64,000 bases of DNA, taken from the NCBI RefSeq assembly GCF_004014715.1, contig NZ_CP034835.1, forward strand, positions 496,001-560,000, given 5' to 3'. Of this stretch, positions 9,176-17,212 are shown in pieces. A program made the translations under genes and the position numbers. The DNA comes from Pseudoalteromonas sp. R3. Lineage in GTDB: Bacteria; Pseudomonadota; Gammaproteobacteria; Enterobacterales; Alteromonadaceae. The first letter of the stretch is position 1. Every line of letters begins with the position of its first letter. The notes below the pieces were generated by a model. That model worked only from the letters and a program-made list of their open reading frames with translations. It ran no database searches and was not told where the DNA came from.

Positions 9176-11480
9176 TTTTAAAAATCGCATTATCGCGCTG
9201 TGCGTCGGGTTAGTGCTGCTAACAGCCGTAGCCAGTTTGGCCAGCTTTTGGTGGTCGACCAGCCAGTTTAATGAGCGCAAAGTGCAGCAGGATATTCAGG
9301 TAGCACAAAATGTCTATCAGCAGTATCTGAGTGCAAAAGAGCGCTTACTGGTCACCGCTGCAACTGTGCTGACACAGGATTTTGGCTTTAAACAGGCCGT
9401 TGCAACCCGGGATGCACCCACCATAGAAAGTGTACTGTTTAATCACAGCCAGCGCATTGACGCTGACTTGATGCTGTTACTGGATGTCAGAGGGCAGTTG
9501 ATCTCTGCCAATCAGGCAGAAATCGAGCTGGCCGAAGATTTGCGTCCGCTGCTCAGAGAGCTTCTCAATCATACTGAACAATCGGCCTTTGTGAGCCTCG
9601 ACAAACAGTTGTATCAAGCCATTATTCTTCCGGTAAAGGCGCCAAGAACCATTGCCTTCGCCATTGTTGGGTTTGCGGTAGATACAGAGGTCGCAGGACA
9701 GCTACGCGAATTGACTGGCATGGAAATGAGTTTTATCGGCCATGGTGAACAGATCAAGGCCAGTTCTTTGAGTTTACCGGAGTCTCAGGATCTGTTTGCG
9801 TATTTACACGAGCAAAAAATTACCCGATGGTTGAGTGAGTTTCCGGTTTATATCAATGCCGAAGTGGCGTTGCCAGCGCTCAGCTCTTCGCCGGTGAGCC
9901 TGGTATTGAGTGCTGATATGACCAAAGACTATCAGGAGTTTGATCAGCTGGTGCTGACTATCATCTTGTCGTCGTGTGTGACTATGCTGTTTGGCTTTGT
10001 GGCCAGTGGCTTTTTGGCCCGCAATCTGGCAACTCCCTTGCAGCAGTTAACTGTGATGGCGCGCCGCTTTGCCCTGGGAGATTATGAAGCGACTGTACAC
10101 GAGTCTCGGCCTACCAAAGAGATCTGCCAGCTGGTGGATGCCTTTCATGAAATGGGTGATGATATTCAGGCGCGGGAAAAGCAAATTCGCTATCAGGCCA
10201 GTCATGATGGCCTGACGCGTTTTTATAACCGCGCAGCGGCTATGGAGAAACTCACTCGGTTGTTGCAAGATGGTCGTGTTTATTATCTGCTGGTTGTGGA
10301 TATTAAAGGCCTCAGGCACATTAACGATAAACTGGGACCGCGCGTTGGTGATAGCTGTATTCAGGCCGTCGCACAACGTATTGAACAGATAGGTGCCAGC
10401 TTTGAAGGACTCAACGCCCGTCTGGGAGGCGATGAGTTTTTAACTGTGCTGGCAGCCAAAGAAGACAGCTCCATGGAGGGCTGTGTAGCGGGCTTTTTGA
10501 GTGCGCTTAACCAGCCTTATCAGGTGCAAAAACTGGAGATCAACCTGCGTTTTAGCGTCGGGGTAGTGCATTACCCGGAGCAGGCCAACGATCCGGAAGA
10601 TCTGGTGCGACGGGCACTGATTGCAGCTGATAATGCCGCGCAGCAGGGCAATAACTCGGTCTATTTCTATCAGACTGGCGAAGACGAAGCCTATCTGGAA
10701 CGCCTGTTGATCATTGATGAACTAAAAGCCGCGTTGCAAAGCGATGATGGCCAGCTGTTTATGACCTATCAGCCTAAACTGAATATGCACAGTCAGCAGG
10801 TGGATAAGGTTGAGTCACTGATCCGCTGGCAGCGGCGCAATGGCGAGTGGGTGTCGCCCGAATTCTTTATTGATTTGGCAGAGCAGTCCGGCTTGATTGT
10901 TGAACTGACTCAGTGGGTACTCAAAACGGTGGTGGCTCAGGTAGCCAATTGGGTTGAACAAGGGATCACCATGAAAGCGGCCATCAATGTGTCGGCTCAG
11001 GACATTGCCGATCCCGACTTTGTGCCACACCTGGAAGCCATGCTAGACCGCTATCAGATATCCCCTTCGTTGATCACCATAGAGCTTACTGAGCGGGACA
11101 TGATAGAGAATGAAGAAAAAGGCATTGCGGCGCTTAAAGTACTCAAAGAGATTGGCGTACATATATCTCTGGACGATTACGGGGTCGGGCAAACCTCACT
11201 GGGTCGCTTAAAAATGCTGCCTATTGATGAACTTAAGCTGGATAAAGTGTTTATTCTGAAACTTGCTGAAACCCATCAGGATCAATGTATTGTGCGCTCC
11301 ACTATTAGTCTCGGCCATCAGCTGGGCTTTTCTGTGGTGGCCGAAGGCGTGGAAGACAAAGCCTCTTTGGAGCTGCTTAAAGAAATGGGCTGTGATTACG
11401 CGCAGGGTTATTACCTGAGCAAGCCATTAAAAGCGGATCTACTGACGCAATGGCTTGGCCAATATCATGAAGCGGGCTGA
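9165..11480 (+). CDS. Membrane-bound GGDEF-EAL cyclic-di-GMP enzyme with periplasmic sensor domain
   Basis: This 771-residue protein has helix 1 at about residues 9-29, a ~230-residue periplasmic sensor region, helix 2 at about 262-285, a HAMP-like linker, a GGDEF domain and an EAL domain. The diguanylate cyclase motif is intact (GGDEF at 421-425). The phosphodiesterase motif reads ESL at 550-552. Other EAL-site residues are present (AINVSAQD, ELTERD, DDYG at 670-673, KLDKVF), so hydrolysis is plausible and the enzyme may be bifunctional. A strong AAGGAG site lies inside the cupredoxin gene end. Its neighbours suggest that the periplasmic domain responds to a copper- or heme-linked signal, which is inference. 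Confidence 0.9.
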   Translation: MGTSFKNRIIALCVGLVLLTAVASLASFWWSTSQFNERKVQQDIQVAQNVYQQYLSAKERLLVTAATVLTQDFGFKQAVATRDAPTIESVLFNHSQRIDADLMLLLDVRGQLISANQAEIELAEDLRPLLRELLNHTEQSAFVSLDKQLYQAIILPVKAPRTIAFAIVGFAVDTEVAGQLRELTGMEMSFIGHGEQIKASSLSLPESQDLFAYLHEQKITRWLSEFPVYINAEVALPALSSSPVSLVLSADMTKDYQEFDQLVLTIILSSCVTMLFGFVASGFLARNLATPLQQLTVMARRFALGDYEATVHESRPTKEICQLVDAFHEMGDDIQAREKQIRYQASHDGLTRFYNRAAAMEKLTRLLQDGRVYYLLVVDIKGLRHINDKLGPRVGDSCIQAVAQRIEQIGASFEGLNARLGGDEFLTVLAAKEDSSMEGCVAGFLSALNQPYQVQKLEINLRFSVGVVHYPEQANDPEDLVRRALIAADNAAQQGNNSVYFYQTGEDEAYLERLLIIDELKAALQSDDGQLFMTYQPKLNMHSQQVDKVESLIRWQRRNGEWVSPEFFIDLAEQSGLIVELTQWVLKTVVAQVANWVEQGITMKAAINVSAQDIADPDFVPHLEAMLDRYQISPSLITIELTERDMIENEEKGIAALKVLKEIGVHISLDDYGVGQTSLGRLKMLPIDELKLDKVFILKLAETHQDQCIVRSTISLGHQLGFSVVAEGVEDKASLELLKEMGCDYAQGYYLSKPLKADLLTQWLGQYHEAG

Positions 11481-12309
11481 TCCAGGGCTGTGTATGCTCG
11501 CAAGTTGTGTGCTATGCATGAGCACACACTGCATCGCGGGCTCAGGTAAGTTACTGGCTACACCGGGTGTTTCTCAGGTAGAAGGAAGCGCTGGTGGTGG
11601 CATAGTGCCCTGGGCGCAACTTGCTGGTTATGCCAGCGAAGAGCAGTGGAGTCTGGGGGGATTTTGCAGCCGCGCCAGCGTTGATGATTATCGCCTTGAT
11701 GTGTGTGGTATTCAGGCCAACCTGTTTGACCGAGTTGAGCTCAGTTATGCCGAGCAAACCTTTGCCGTACCGGCACTCAATACCGATATAGAGCAGTCGG
11801 TCAGCGGCGTTAAAGTGCGCCTGTATGGGGATATTGTTTACAGTACCTGGCCCCAGTTGAGCCTGGGTCTGCAACACAAGTCGTTAAAAGACGATGCGGT
11901 TGGAGCTTTACTGGGCGCGGAAGATGACAGCGGCACCGATATTTATCTGGCTGCCAGCAAGCTACATCTGGGGGCGTTTGGCGGCTTTAATGCATTTTGG
12001 AATATCACGGCGCGTCATACCGAGGCTAATCAGCTGGGTCTGCTGGGCTATGGTGGCCAGCAGGGGAGTGACCGCTTATACCTTGAAGCCAGTACGGCCA
12101 TTTTTCTTAGCCAGAACCTGGCTTTGGGTTATGAATACCGTGAAAAACCCGACAACCTGGGACTCGGTGAGCAACAGTGGCAGGATGTGTTTGTCGCCTG
12201 GTTTATCAATAAGCAGGTCAATATCACCGCGGCCTGGCTGGATTTGGGCAGCATTGCCGGTCAGCCGGACCAAACCGGTTGGTATGTTTCGATCACCGGA
12301 TACTTTTAA
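11467..12309 (+). CDS. DUF3034 family outer-membrane protein
   Basis: This is an exported protein of about 280 residues. After the signal peptide comes LLATPGVSQVEGSAGGGIVPWA, the hallmark start of DUF3034 proteins. The rest is made of alternating short beta strands ending in an aromatic residue (WYVSITGYF), as in an outer-membrane beta-barrel. The ATG at 11467 overlaps the end of the GGDEF-EAL gene by 14 bases, implying translational coupling. It sits between the c-di-GMP enzyme and the globin. Function is unknown; passage or binding of a small ligand used by the operon is possible but unproven. Confidence 0.8.
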   Translation: MKRADPGLCMLASCVLCMSTHCIAGSGKLLATPGVSQVEGSAGGGIVPWAQLAGYASEEQWSLGGFCSRASVDDYRLDVCGIQANLFDRVELSYAEQTFAVPALNTDIEQSVSGVKVRLYGDIVYSTWPQLSLGLQHKSLKDDAVGALLGAEDDSGTDIYLAASKLHLGAFGGFNAFWNITARHTEANQLGLLGYGGQQGSDRLYLEASTAIFLSQNLALGYEYREKPDNLGLGEQQWQDVFVAWFINKQVNITAAWLDLGSIAGQPDQTGWYVSITGYF

Positions 12310-12318
12310 GGGATAAGG

Positions 12319-12771
12319 GTGAATAATAAAGCACAGCACATGACCCGCAACCTTGTAGCCAGCCTGATAGTCTTGCTAGCTTGCATCTGGCTGGGAGGCT
12401 GCCAGTCCGGTGCTCGGCCGACTCTGTATCAACAAATTGGTGGCGAGGCTGGTCTGGAGAGACTGGTTGATCTATTTATTCAGGAAATAGGGCGAGATAA
12501 AGTCATTCTGCCTTACTTTGCCAAGGCCAATGTAAGTCACTTTCGCCAGGGGTTTATTACTCACCTGTGCGATACCCTCGACGGCCCCTGCGATTATCAG
12601 GGGGATTCAATGGTACAGATCCATACCGGTATGCAGATCACTGAAGCCGACTTTAACCGAGTGGTTGAGCTATTGATTAACGCCATGACCGAAGCGGGCA
12701 TTGACCACACTACGCAAAACCAGATCCTGGCAAGGCTGGCACCACTGCGTAGTGAGGTGATAAAGATTTGA
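12319..12771 (+). CDS. Group 1 truncated hemoglobin, predicted lipoprotein
   Basis: This 150-residue protein is a heme-binding globin that could bind O2 or NO. A lipobox LGGC places lipidated Cys28 after a hydrophobic segment, so it should be anchored in the cell envelope. The globin part starts at TLYQQIGGEAGLERLVDLF. The proximal heme ligand is predicted to be His102 in QIHTGMQI. Most truncated globins are cytoplasmic, so a lipoprotein form is notable. The start is GTG 12319, with AAGGGATAAGG just before it; ATG 12340 is an alternative. It lies 9 bases after the DUF3034 gene, as the fourth gene of the operon. Part of its 3' end recurs at 14038-14094. Confidence 0.88.
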   Translation: MNNKAQHMTRNLVASLIVLLACIWLGGCQSGARPTLYQQIGGEAGLERLVDLFIQEIGRDKVILPYFAKANVSHFRQGFITHLCDTLDGPCDYQGDSMVQIHTGMQITEADFNRVVELLINAMTEAGIDHTTQNQILARLAPLRSEVIKI

Positions 12772-12978
12772 ACCCTAAACTCAACAGTTTTTGAGTGTAA
12801 CATGATTGCAAGGTGAGCACTTTAATCATCTAATTAACTGGTCTAACCTTGTGTACTTGCCTAGTTTAACGATACGGTTTTTTACTTTAAATTTTCATTT
12901 AATTTCTATATTTGTTGTGTATCATTTACATGTCTCTGCAAGGGGACACTAATATTCAATTTTGAAAAGGAATGTAAA

Positions 12979-13704
12979 ATGAAATGTATATCCATCAAAC
13001 TCGGACTGATTGCGGCTTCTCTATTTTCAGGTGCAGCAGCACATGCAGCAGATTATCAATACCGTGTACACCACTGGAAACAAGGTGAAGGCCAAGTTAG
13101 CCTTGGCTCTTCAAGAGATCGAATTTGCTTTCTATCAAAGGTGCAGGGTAAGTTTGAGGGCTGGGGTGAGGCAGTTTGGGTAAAGGAAGTTGGTGCTACT
13201 TATTATCTCGGTGGTAAATCAAATCAGGATAATGTCGCGGCAATAGCTACTTGTGTTACTAACCCCAAAGGTAATTATGATGTTCAATATGACACCTGGT
13301 CTCAGGGTCAAAGTGATATTTACCTTGGTGACCGTAATAATGTGTGCTTTTTGACTGGTATGAGTGGTAAGTTCGAGGGATGGGCCGAGTCAATAGGCAT
13401 AAAAAACTATAGTTATGGTACGTACCTTGGAGGTACATCTAATCAACACAGTGTTGAAGCGCAAGCAGGGTGTGTTGCGCGCAGTTATCCTGACCTGAAG
13501 TCATATACATGGAACCAAGGGGAATCGCAAAAAATCCTAGCATCTGCGAAAACACATGTTTGTTACCTGACAAAAATCTCAGGCAAATTTAAAGGTTCAG
13601 GTGAAGCTGTACAGGTTGTACAAAATGGCGGATATTGGATACTAAGCGGCAAATCCCAGCAGCACAGTGTGACAGCTACGGCTACGTGTACAACCAAGAT
13701 CTAA
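12979..13704 (+). CDS. Secreted protein with three tandem ~70-residue two-Cys repeats
   Basis: I do not recognise a named family. The 241-residue product has a signal peptide (cleavage near AHAAD). After it come three similar repeats beginning at about residues 31, 104 and 172. Each has the pattern W-x-Q-G, a Cys followed by [FY]L[ST], then GKF(E/K)G, an SxQ motif near the end and a second Cys. The two Cys per repeat probably form a disulfide. The repeat could be a small beta-sandwich used for binding. AAAGGAATG precedes the ATG. The DNA is visibly more AT-rich than its neighbours. The gene is bracketed by the globin 3' end and its degenerate copy, suggesting it arrived by insertion or duplication. 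Confidence 0.7.
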   Translation: MKCISIKLGLIAASLFSGAAAHAADYQYRVHHWKQGEGQVSLGSSRDRICFLSKVQGKFEGWGEAVWVKEVGATYYLGGKSNQDNVAAIATCVTNPKGNYDVQYDTWSQGQSDIYLGDRNNVCFLTGMSGKFEGWAESIGIKNYSYGTYLGGTSNQHSVEAQAGCVARSYPDLKSYTWNQGESQKILASAKTHVCYLTKISGKFKGSGEAVQVVQNGGYWILSGKSQQHSVTATATCTTKI

Positions 13705-13772
13705 AGTGCGATTGTGAGTTACTATACCTAGAATGCGGTGTTATGGAAGCTCTCGCTTTTGGTATACGCACG

Positions 13773-13806
13773 AATGCCGAATATGTAAATATTCGGCATT
13801 ATTGTT
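13773..13806 (+). terminator. Hairpin terminator after the three-repeat protein
   Basis: A perfect 12-bp stem (AATGCCGAATAT with ATATTCGGCATT) around a GTAA tetraloop is followed by ATTGTT. It is about 70 bases after the stop codon. The T-tract is weak. Confidence 0.55.
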
Positions 13807-14037
13807 CTGTGGGTAAATGATTGAAAGAGCAGTTTGTATTTGAACTGTTTTACTTATCTGCCAATGAGATTACGGTCTATTGTCTCAGGTTCTGGTCATG
13901 TTGCAATTACACCTCTATCGATTTATGAAAGTAATCTCATGATCTGTTTATGTGTTTGTTGTTCAGGTCATTCTAGGAATTGTTGAGCTATTTTTGGCTA
14001 CAAAGATTGGCTCGTGCTAATGACAATAGTTTTTGTG

Positions 14038-14094
14038 CCCACACTACGCAGAACCTAGCAAGGCTGGTAACTGCGTAGCGAGGTGACAAGGCTC
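14038..14094 (+). repeat. Degenerate duplicate of the truncated-globin 3' end
   Basis: This segment aligns with 12705-12771, the last codons of the globin gene. Shared blocks are CCACACTACGCA, CAAGGCTGG and CTGCGTAG-GAGGTGA, with a few substitutions and small gaps. It is a non-coding relic in direct orientation about 1.33 kb downstream, so the three-repeat gene lies between two copies. This suggests a past duplication or insertion event with later decay of the distal copy. Confidence 0.6.
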
Positions 14095-14147
14095 TAAAGT
14101 CTATCAAGTGATATGTTAATAGTTCTGAAGAGCCCTTTGGATTCAAG

Positions 14148-14882
14148 TTAAGGACAAATTTCTCCTGGGTTCCCACAGCCATCAGGTGGAGTAACTACAC
14201 CGCCTCCCGAAGACTTTTTACGTCCTACCAGAATCCAAACGTAAGTCTGCTTGGCCCTCCAGTCCCAAACATCAGGAACAGTTTGTCCCAGCTCAACAAA
14301 ACTTCTGTCCCTATCGCTGATAGTAACAAAGCACTTGTTTAGGTTTGGTACATATTTACCTATAAGGCGATATCTTTGGTGCCCTTCCCAGTGATACCCT
14401 TCTGCTACACAATGATAGACGTATGCCCCTTTATCCCAGCCGCCTGCGGTAACTTCATCACCTCTGAGTTGATACCCTTTGTTAATTTTTCGCCATTCAT
14501 AGTCATAGTTTCTAGACAAATAATAGTAGTCGCTATTTTTCCAGTTTCTTCCGTCCCACTCAACATGACAGTAACCGTCTTTTATAACCCCAGGAACTTT
14601 TCTTGAAGTTGCGTCGATACATATACCTGGACCATCATACAAGGTACTAGGCGGTCTTCGTGGGTATAATTCACCATATTCAGAGCTGGTAAAAACGGGC
14701 CACTTTTGATTCGGGTAATCAAAGTCCTTAAGAACGATCGGCTTCGACCAATGAATGTCAGTATAGTCATTGTAGTATTGAGCTTTGCTAGTTTTTATAT
14801 AGCTGCCAAAGATGGCTGCATCTGATTGGAATGCGCTAAAAGAAATAGCCAAAGCAATGGCTTGCGTAAGAACGTGTTTCAT
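14148..14882 (-). CDS. Secreted Cys-rich protein with DM9-like segments
   Basis: This 244-residue exported protein has a signal peptide (residues 1-22, cleavage near SDA/AIF) and a Cys-poor first third. Two related segments follow. One is GICIDATSRKVPGVIKDGYC, at about residues 86-105; the other contains VYHCVAEGY, GKYVPNLNKCFV and is near 153-190. The pairing of Cys-x-A, then PG or GKxxP, then Cys a few residues on recalls DM9/DUF3421 repeats, which in other organisms bind mannose-type sugars. This is a weak resemblance. The C-terminus is a Gly/Pro/Cys tail. It stands alone in the AT-rich accessory patch. Confidence 0.55.
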   Translation of the reverse strand: MKHVLTQAIALAISFSAFQSDAAIFGSYIKTSKAQYYNDYTDIHWSKPIVLKDFDYPNQKWPVFTSSEYGELYPRRPPSTLYDGPGICIDATSRKVPGVIKDGYCHVEWDGRNWKNSDYYYLSRNYDYEWRKINKGYQLRGDEVTAGGWDKGAYVYHCVAEGYHWEGHQRYRLIGKYVPNLNKCFVTISDRDRSFVELGQTVPDVWDWRAKQTYVWILVGRKKSSGGGVVTPPDGCGNPGEICP

Positions 14883-15042
14883 AACTATGAATCCTTATAG
14901 TTTCTTTTGAGGTCTGGAGTGTTACATTTTTTTTCTCAGGCGTGAAGTTTGGCTTTTTATTTTATTAAATATTTCATAGGTTATTTTACTTTCTCTTACA
15001 ATTGAGGGATATGGTTATTTCTGGTGTATGAGAAACATCGCA

Positions 15043-15177
15043 ATGAACAAAGGTAATAACGTAGTTCCACTCACCACACCAGAGAACCCGCTAGAGCAAG
15101 TATTGAAGTAAGGTGTCCAACAGCTGCTTGTTTCAGCCATTGAGGCTGAGCTAGCCGAACTTCCCGAGCAAATCTAA
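15043..15177 (+). mobile_element. IS256-family transposase N-terminal remnant
   Basis: Reading from ATG 15043 gives MNKGNNVVPLTTPENPLEQV, then LK, an in-frame stop (TAA), then GVQQLLVSAIEAELAELPEQ, an Ile and a second stop. This matches, from memory, the first ~45 residues of IS256/mutator-type transposases, in which GAQ(E/Q)LL-x-AIEAE follows LEQVL. Everything after this is missing, and I saw no terminal inverted repeats. It is a dead fragment marking earlier transposition in this region. Confidence 0.65.
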
Positions 15178-15202
15178 TCGACACCAGCAAACTTACTATC
15201 TT

Positions 15203-16041
15203 TTATCTAGGTACAAACCATTTGCAAAGTTGAGTCAAAAAGAAGTCTGGTAGGGGGTATTTTTTGTGGATCTTTTCCAAATAAAGTGTCCACGCATGCT
15301 CCTTTAGTGCTTTAATTTCAATCTCATCTACTGCATCACTGTATAGCTGAGCGAAGTCCCGGATAAACTGTACATCCCGACGGCGGTTATTTTTTGCGTA
15401 GCCTTTGCCTGCATAATGAATGAAATCTGCTTTCAGATAGTCTTCATGGCCAAACATATCCATGCGATTAAACGATTTATCTAGCGATTCGTGAGAAATG
15501 CTATGTTTATGCAAAGTATAATTAAAGTAGCTCTGATCATAATGAGTGATTTTATTGCAAATCTGCTGCAAGTCGTCTAACTCAGTTTTTTTGAAAAGTT
15601 CGCACTGTTTTGAAGTAAGAATGATTCCGGCGTTGTAGTAGACAGGGCGATTGTCTTGCAGTGGCCAGTTAACCTTGCCGAGTTCTTGTTGGATCATCTC
15701 AATATCAGGCGCTCGCTCTTGTTTTACCCCTTCGTTAAACCAGTACGCTTTACTCGTATCAGGGTAAAGCTCAAAAACATCCCTTGCATGAGGGGTGATT
15801 AACACGTCGGCATCAACGTATAGCACCCTGTCATATTCCTCCAGGAGTGCACCAATTCTTAACTTCTCAGTCCAGGCCGGACTGGCGTTATATCGTGGGT
15901 TATCTATTTTGATGGGTAGCGCAACGAGTCTGAAATGATTAGATCGGCACCTACTCTTTTAGCATATATTTCGAAGCTTTTGAGTGCAGCACGGTACATA
16001 GGGTTATTACCTATGGCCAATGTAAATATTGCTTTTTTCAA
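15203..16041 (-). CDS. GT8-like glycosyltransferase, broken by a frameshift in this sequence
   Basis: Two minus-strand frames together make one glycosyltransferase of about 279 residues. The N-terminal piece starts at TTG 16041 (AGGGGAA upstream), reads KKAIFTLAIGNN and stops at 15904. The C-terminal piece continues in another frame with DNPRYNASPAWTEKL and the metal-binding DxD motif YVDADVLI. Adding one A to the A4 run at 15907-15910 (minus strand) restores the frame. It probably transfers a sugar from a nucleotide sugar onto LPS or a surface glycan, as suggested by the neighbouring GT25 and GT9 genes. A real pseudogene is possible, but the homopolymer pattern seen elsewhere favours a sequence error. 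Confidence 0.65.
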
Positions 16042-16413
16042 GTGTTTTCCCCTGATCCTGATATTGATGTGAATGCTGCTGCATTGTATCAGTGCTTTGC
16101 ATAAGGTTGCTATTAGATATGAAAATGCGCATTTTGGCAATGTCGTAACTGAACATCCCAATATAGCGTTCCCTAGAATGACATAGGGCTAAAATAGTGC
16201 AGATAACGAAGTGCAAATAAGTTATTACACTCCGTCAGTTCATAGTCGTATTTATATCCGTATCGAAGTCTGATTTGCGATACATGTTTAGTAAGTAGCC
16301 AGAGTAAGATGCTGTAACTAAGGTTTCAAAGCTTATAAACTTAACGCCAGTATCCTAGCGAGGGGACTTGCCTAATGGGAGAGACATGACTAGATGCTAA
16401 AGCCGGTCGTTAC
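16042..16413. other. Intergenic stretch between two glycosyltransferase genes
   Basis: These 372 bases lie upstream of the GT8-like gene and downstream of the GT25 gene. I see no convincing gene, repeat or terminator. The gap suggests the GT8-like gene has its own promoter, but I could not pick one with confidence. Confidence 0.5.
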
Positions 16414-17163
16414 TCAACAGATATCAGAGATATCCTTCAATGTTGCTGAGCGAAATTGTCTTTGCAAAAATAATCTAATTCGGTGTTTAGCATTTCGAGT
16501 AAACGTACTTCTGCCAGAATGCTGCCCTTTATTCATGGTGGCAATTTCGCTTTCGAAATTAACATCTTCTGACACAGGGTAAGGTTTGATACCTGTAACT
16601 TGTAGTCCAGTCTCACTGTGAAATTGTAAGTCGACGTCCACAGGCCGGTAGAAAGGTTTACGACTCAGCAACTTCTTGGCACCAGCCAGGCTAATAAGAT
16701 AGCCCTGGGTCCCATTAGGCACTTTTTTATAGTTGCCCAGGGTAAATTGGTCACTCAGTTTTAGCGTATCAATAAATGGATTAGCCCGATTATCGGAAAG
16801 CTTGATCATATCCCAGTTGTTCAGGTCAGGGACCAGGGCCAGCAGCGGTGCCAGGCTATCTTCAATATGCAGGTCATCTTCCAGCACCAATGCATAGGGC
16901 AGTTTTTCATTAACGACTTTTTCACATACCCGGTAATGGCTGATATAACAGCCTATTTCACCGGGGGTTAAATGCCGATGATAACGCTTAAAATTAGCGG
17001 CTGGGTCGTACCATTTTGTGACTTCAGGTTCTGAGAGTTGCTTACCATTGGTAGCAGGAAAACGAGTTGCATTCAATCCTACCTCTTTTAAACGAGTGTA
17101 GGTTGCCTGCCATCTGTCTTCGCAGCCATCCATATTGATAATAAAAATAGGAGGTTGCATCAT
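16414..17163 (-). CDS. Glycosyltransferase family 25 (LPS biosynthesis)
   Basis: This product of about 249 residues resembles LPS beta-galactosyltransferases of family 25. It has PIFIINMDGCEDRW at the N-terminus, ATRFPATNG, then LTPGEIGCYISHYRVCE and the acidic motif ALVLEDDLHIE, followed by PNGTQGYLISLAGAKKLL and VDVDLQF. These are typical of the family. It should work in the cytoplasm on a growing core oligosaccharide. ATG 17163 (or 17160) is preferred to the TTG 15 codons upstream because similarity begins at PIFIIN. It follows the GT9 gene by about 50 bases and is probably in the same transcript. Confidence 0.85.
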   Translation of the reverse strand: MMQPPIFIINMDGCEDRWQATYTRLKEVGLNATRFPATNGKQLSEPEVTKWYDPAANFKRYHRHLTPGEIGCYISHYRVCEKVVNEKLPYALVLEDDLHIEDSLAPLLALVPDLNNWDMIKLSDNRANPFIDTLKLSDQFTLGNYKKVPNGTQGYLISLAGAKKLLSRKPFYRPVDVDLQFHSETGLQVTGIKPYPVSEDVNFESEIATMNKGQHSGRSTFTRNAKHRIRLFLQRQFRSATLKDISDIC

Positions 17164-17212
17164 TGTGTTTACTACGAAATTACTCGGACGGTGCCATTTT
17201 AGTGTCAACTGC

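Larger units (their letters stand above)
13705..14147. other. Gene-free stretch holding a hairpin and a globin-gene relic
   Basis: No convincing coding region is seen in these 443 bases. They contain a 12-bp perfect hairpin after the repeat-protein gene (13773-13800) and, near the right end, the degenerate copy of the globin 3' end (14038-14094). The remainder is AT-rich and unremarkable. Confidence 0.6.

Noticed and set aside
16042..16413. Short frames between the GT25 and GT8-like genes
   Set aside because: They give no signal peptide, family motif or ribosome site and overlap each other on both strands.
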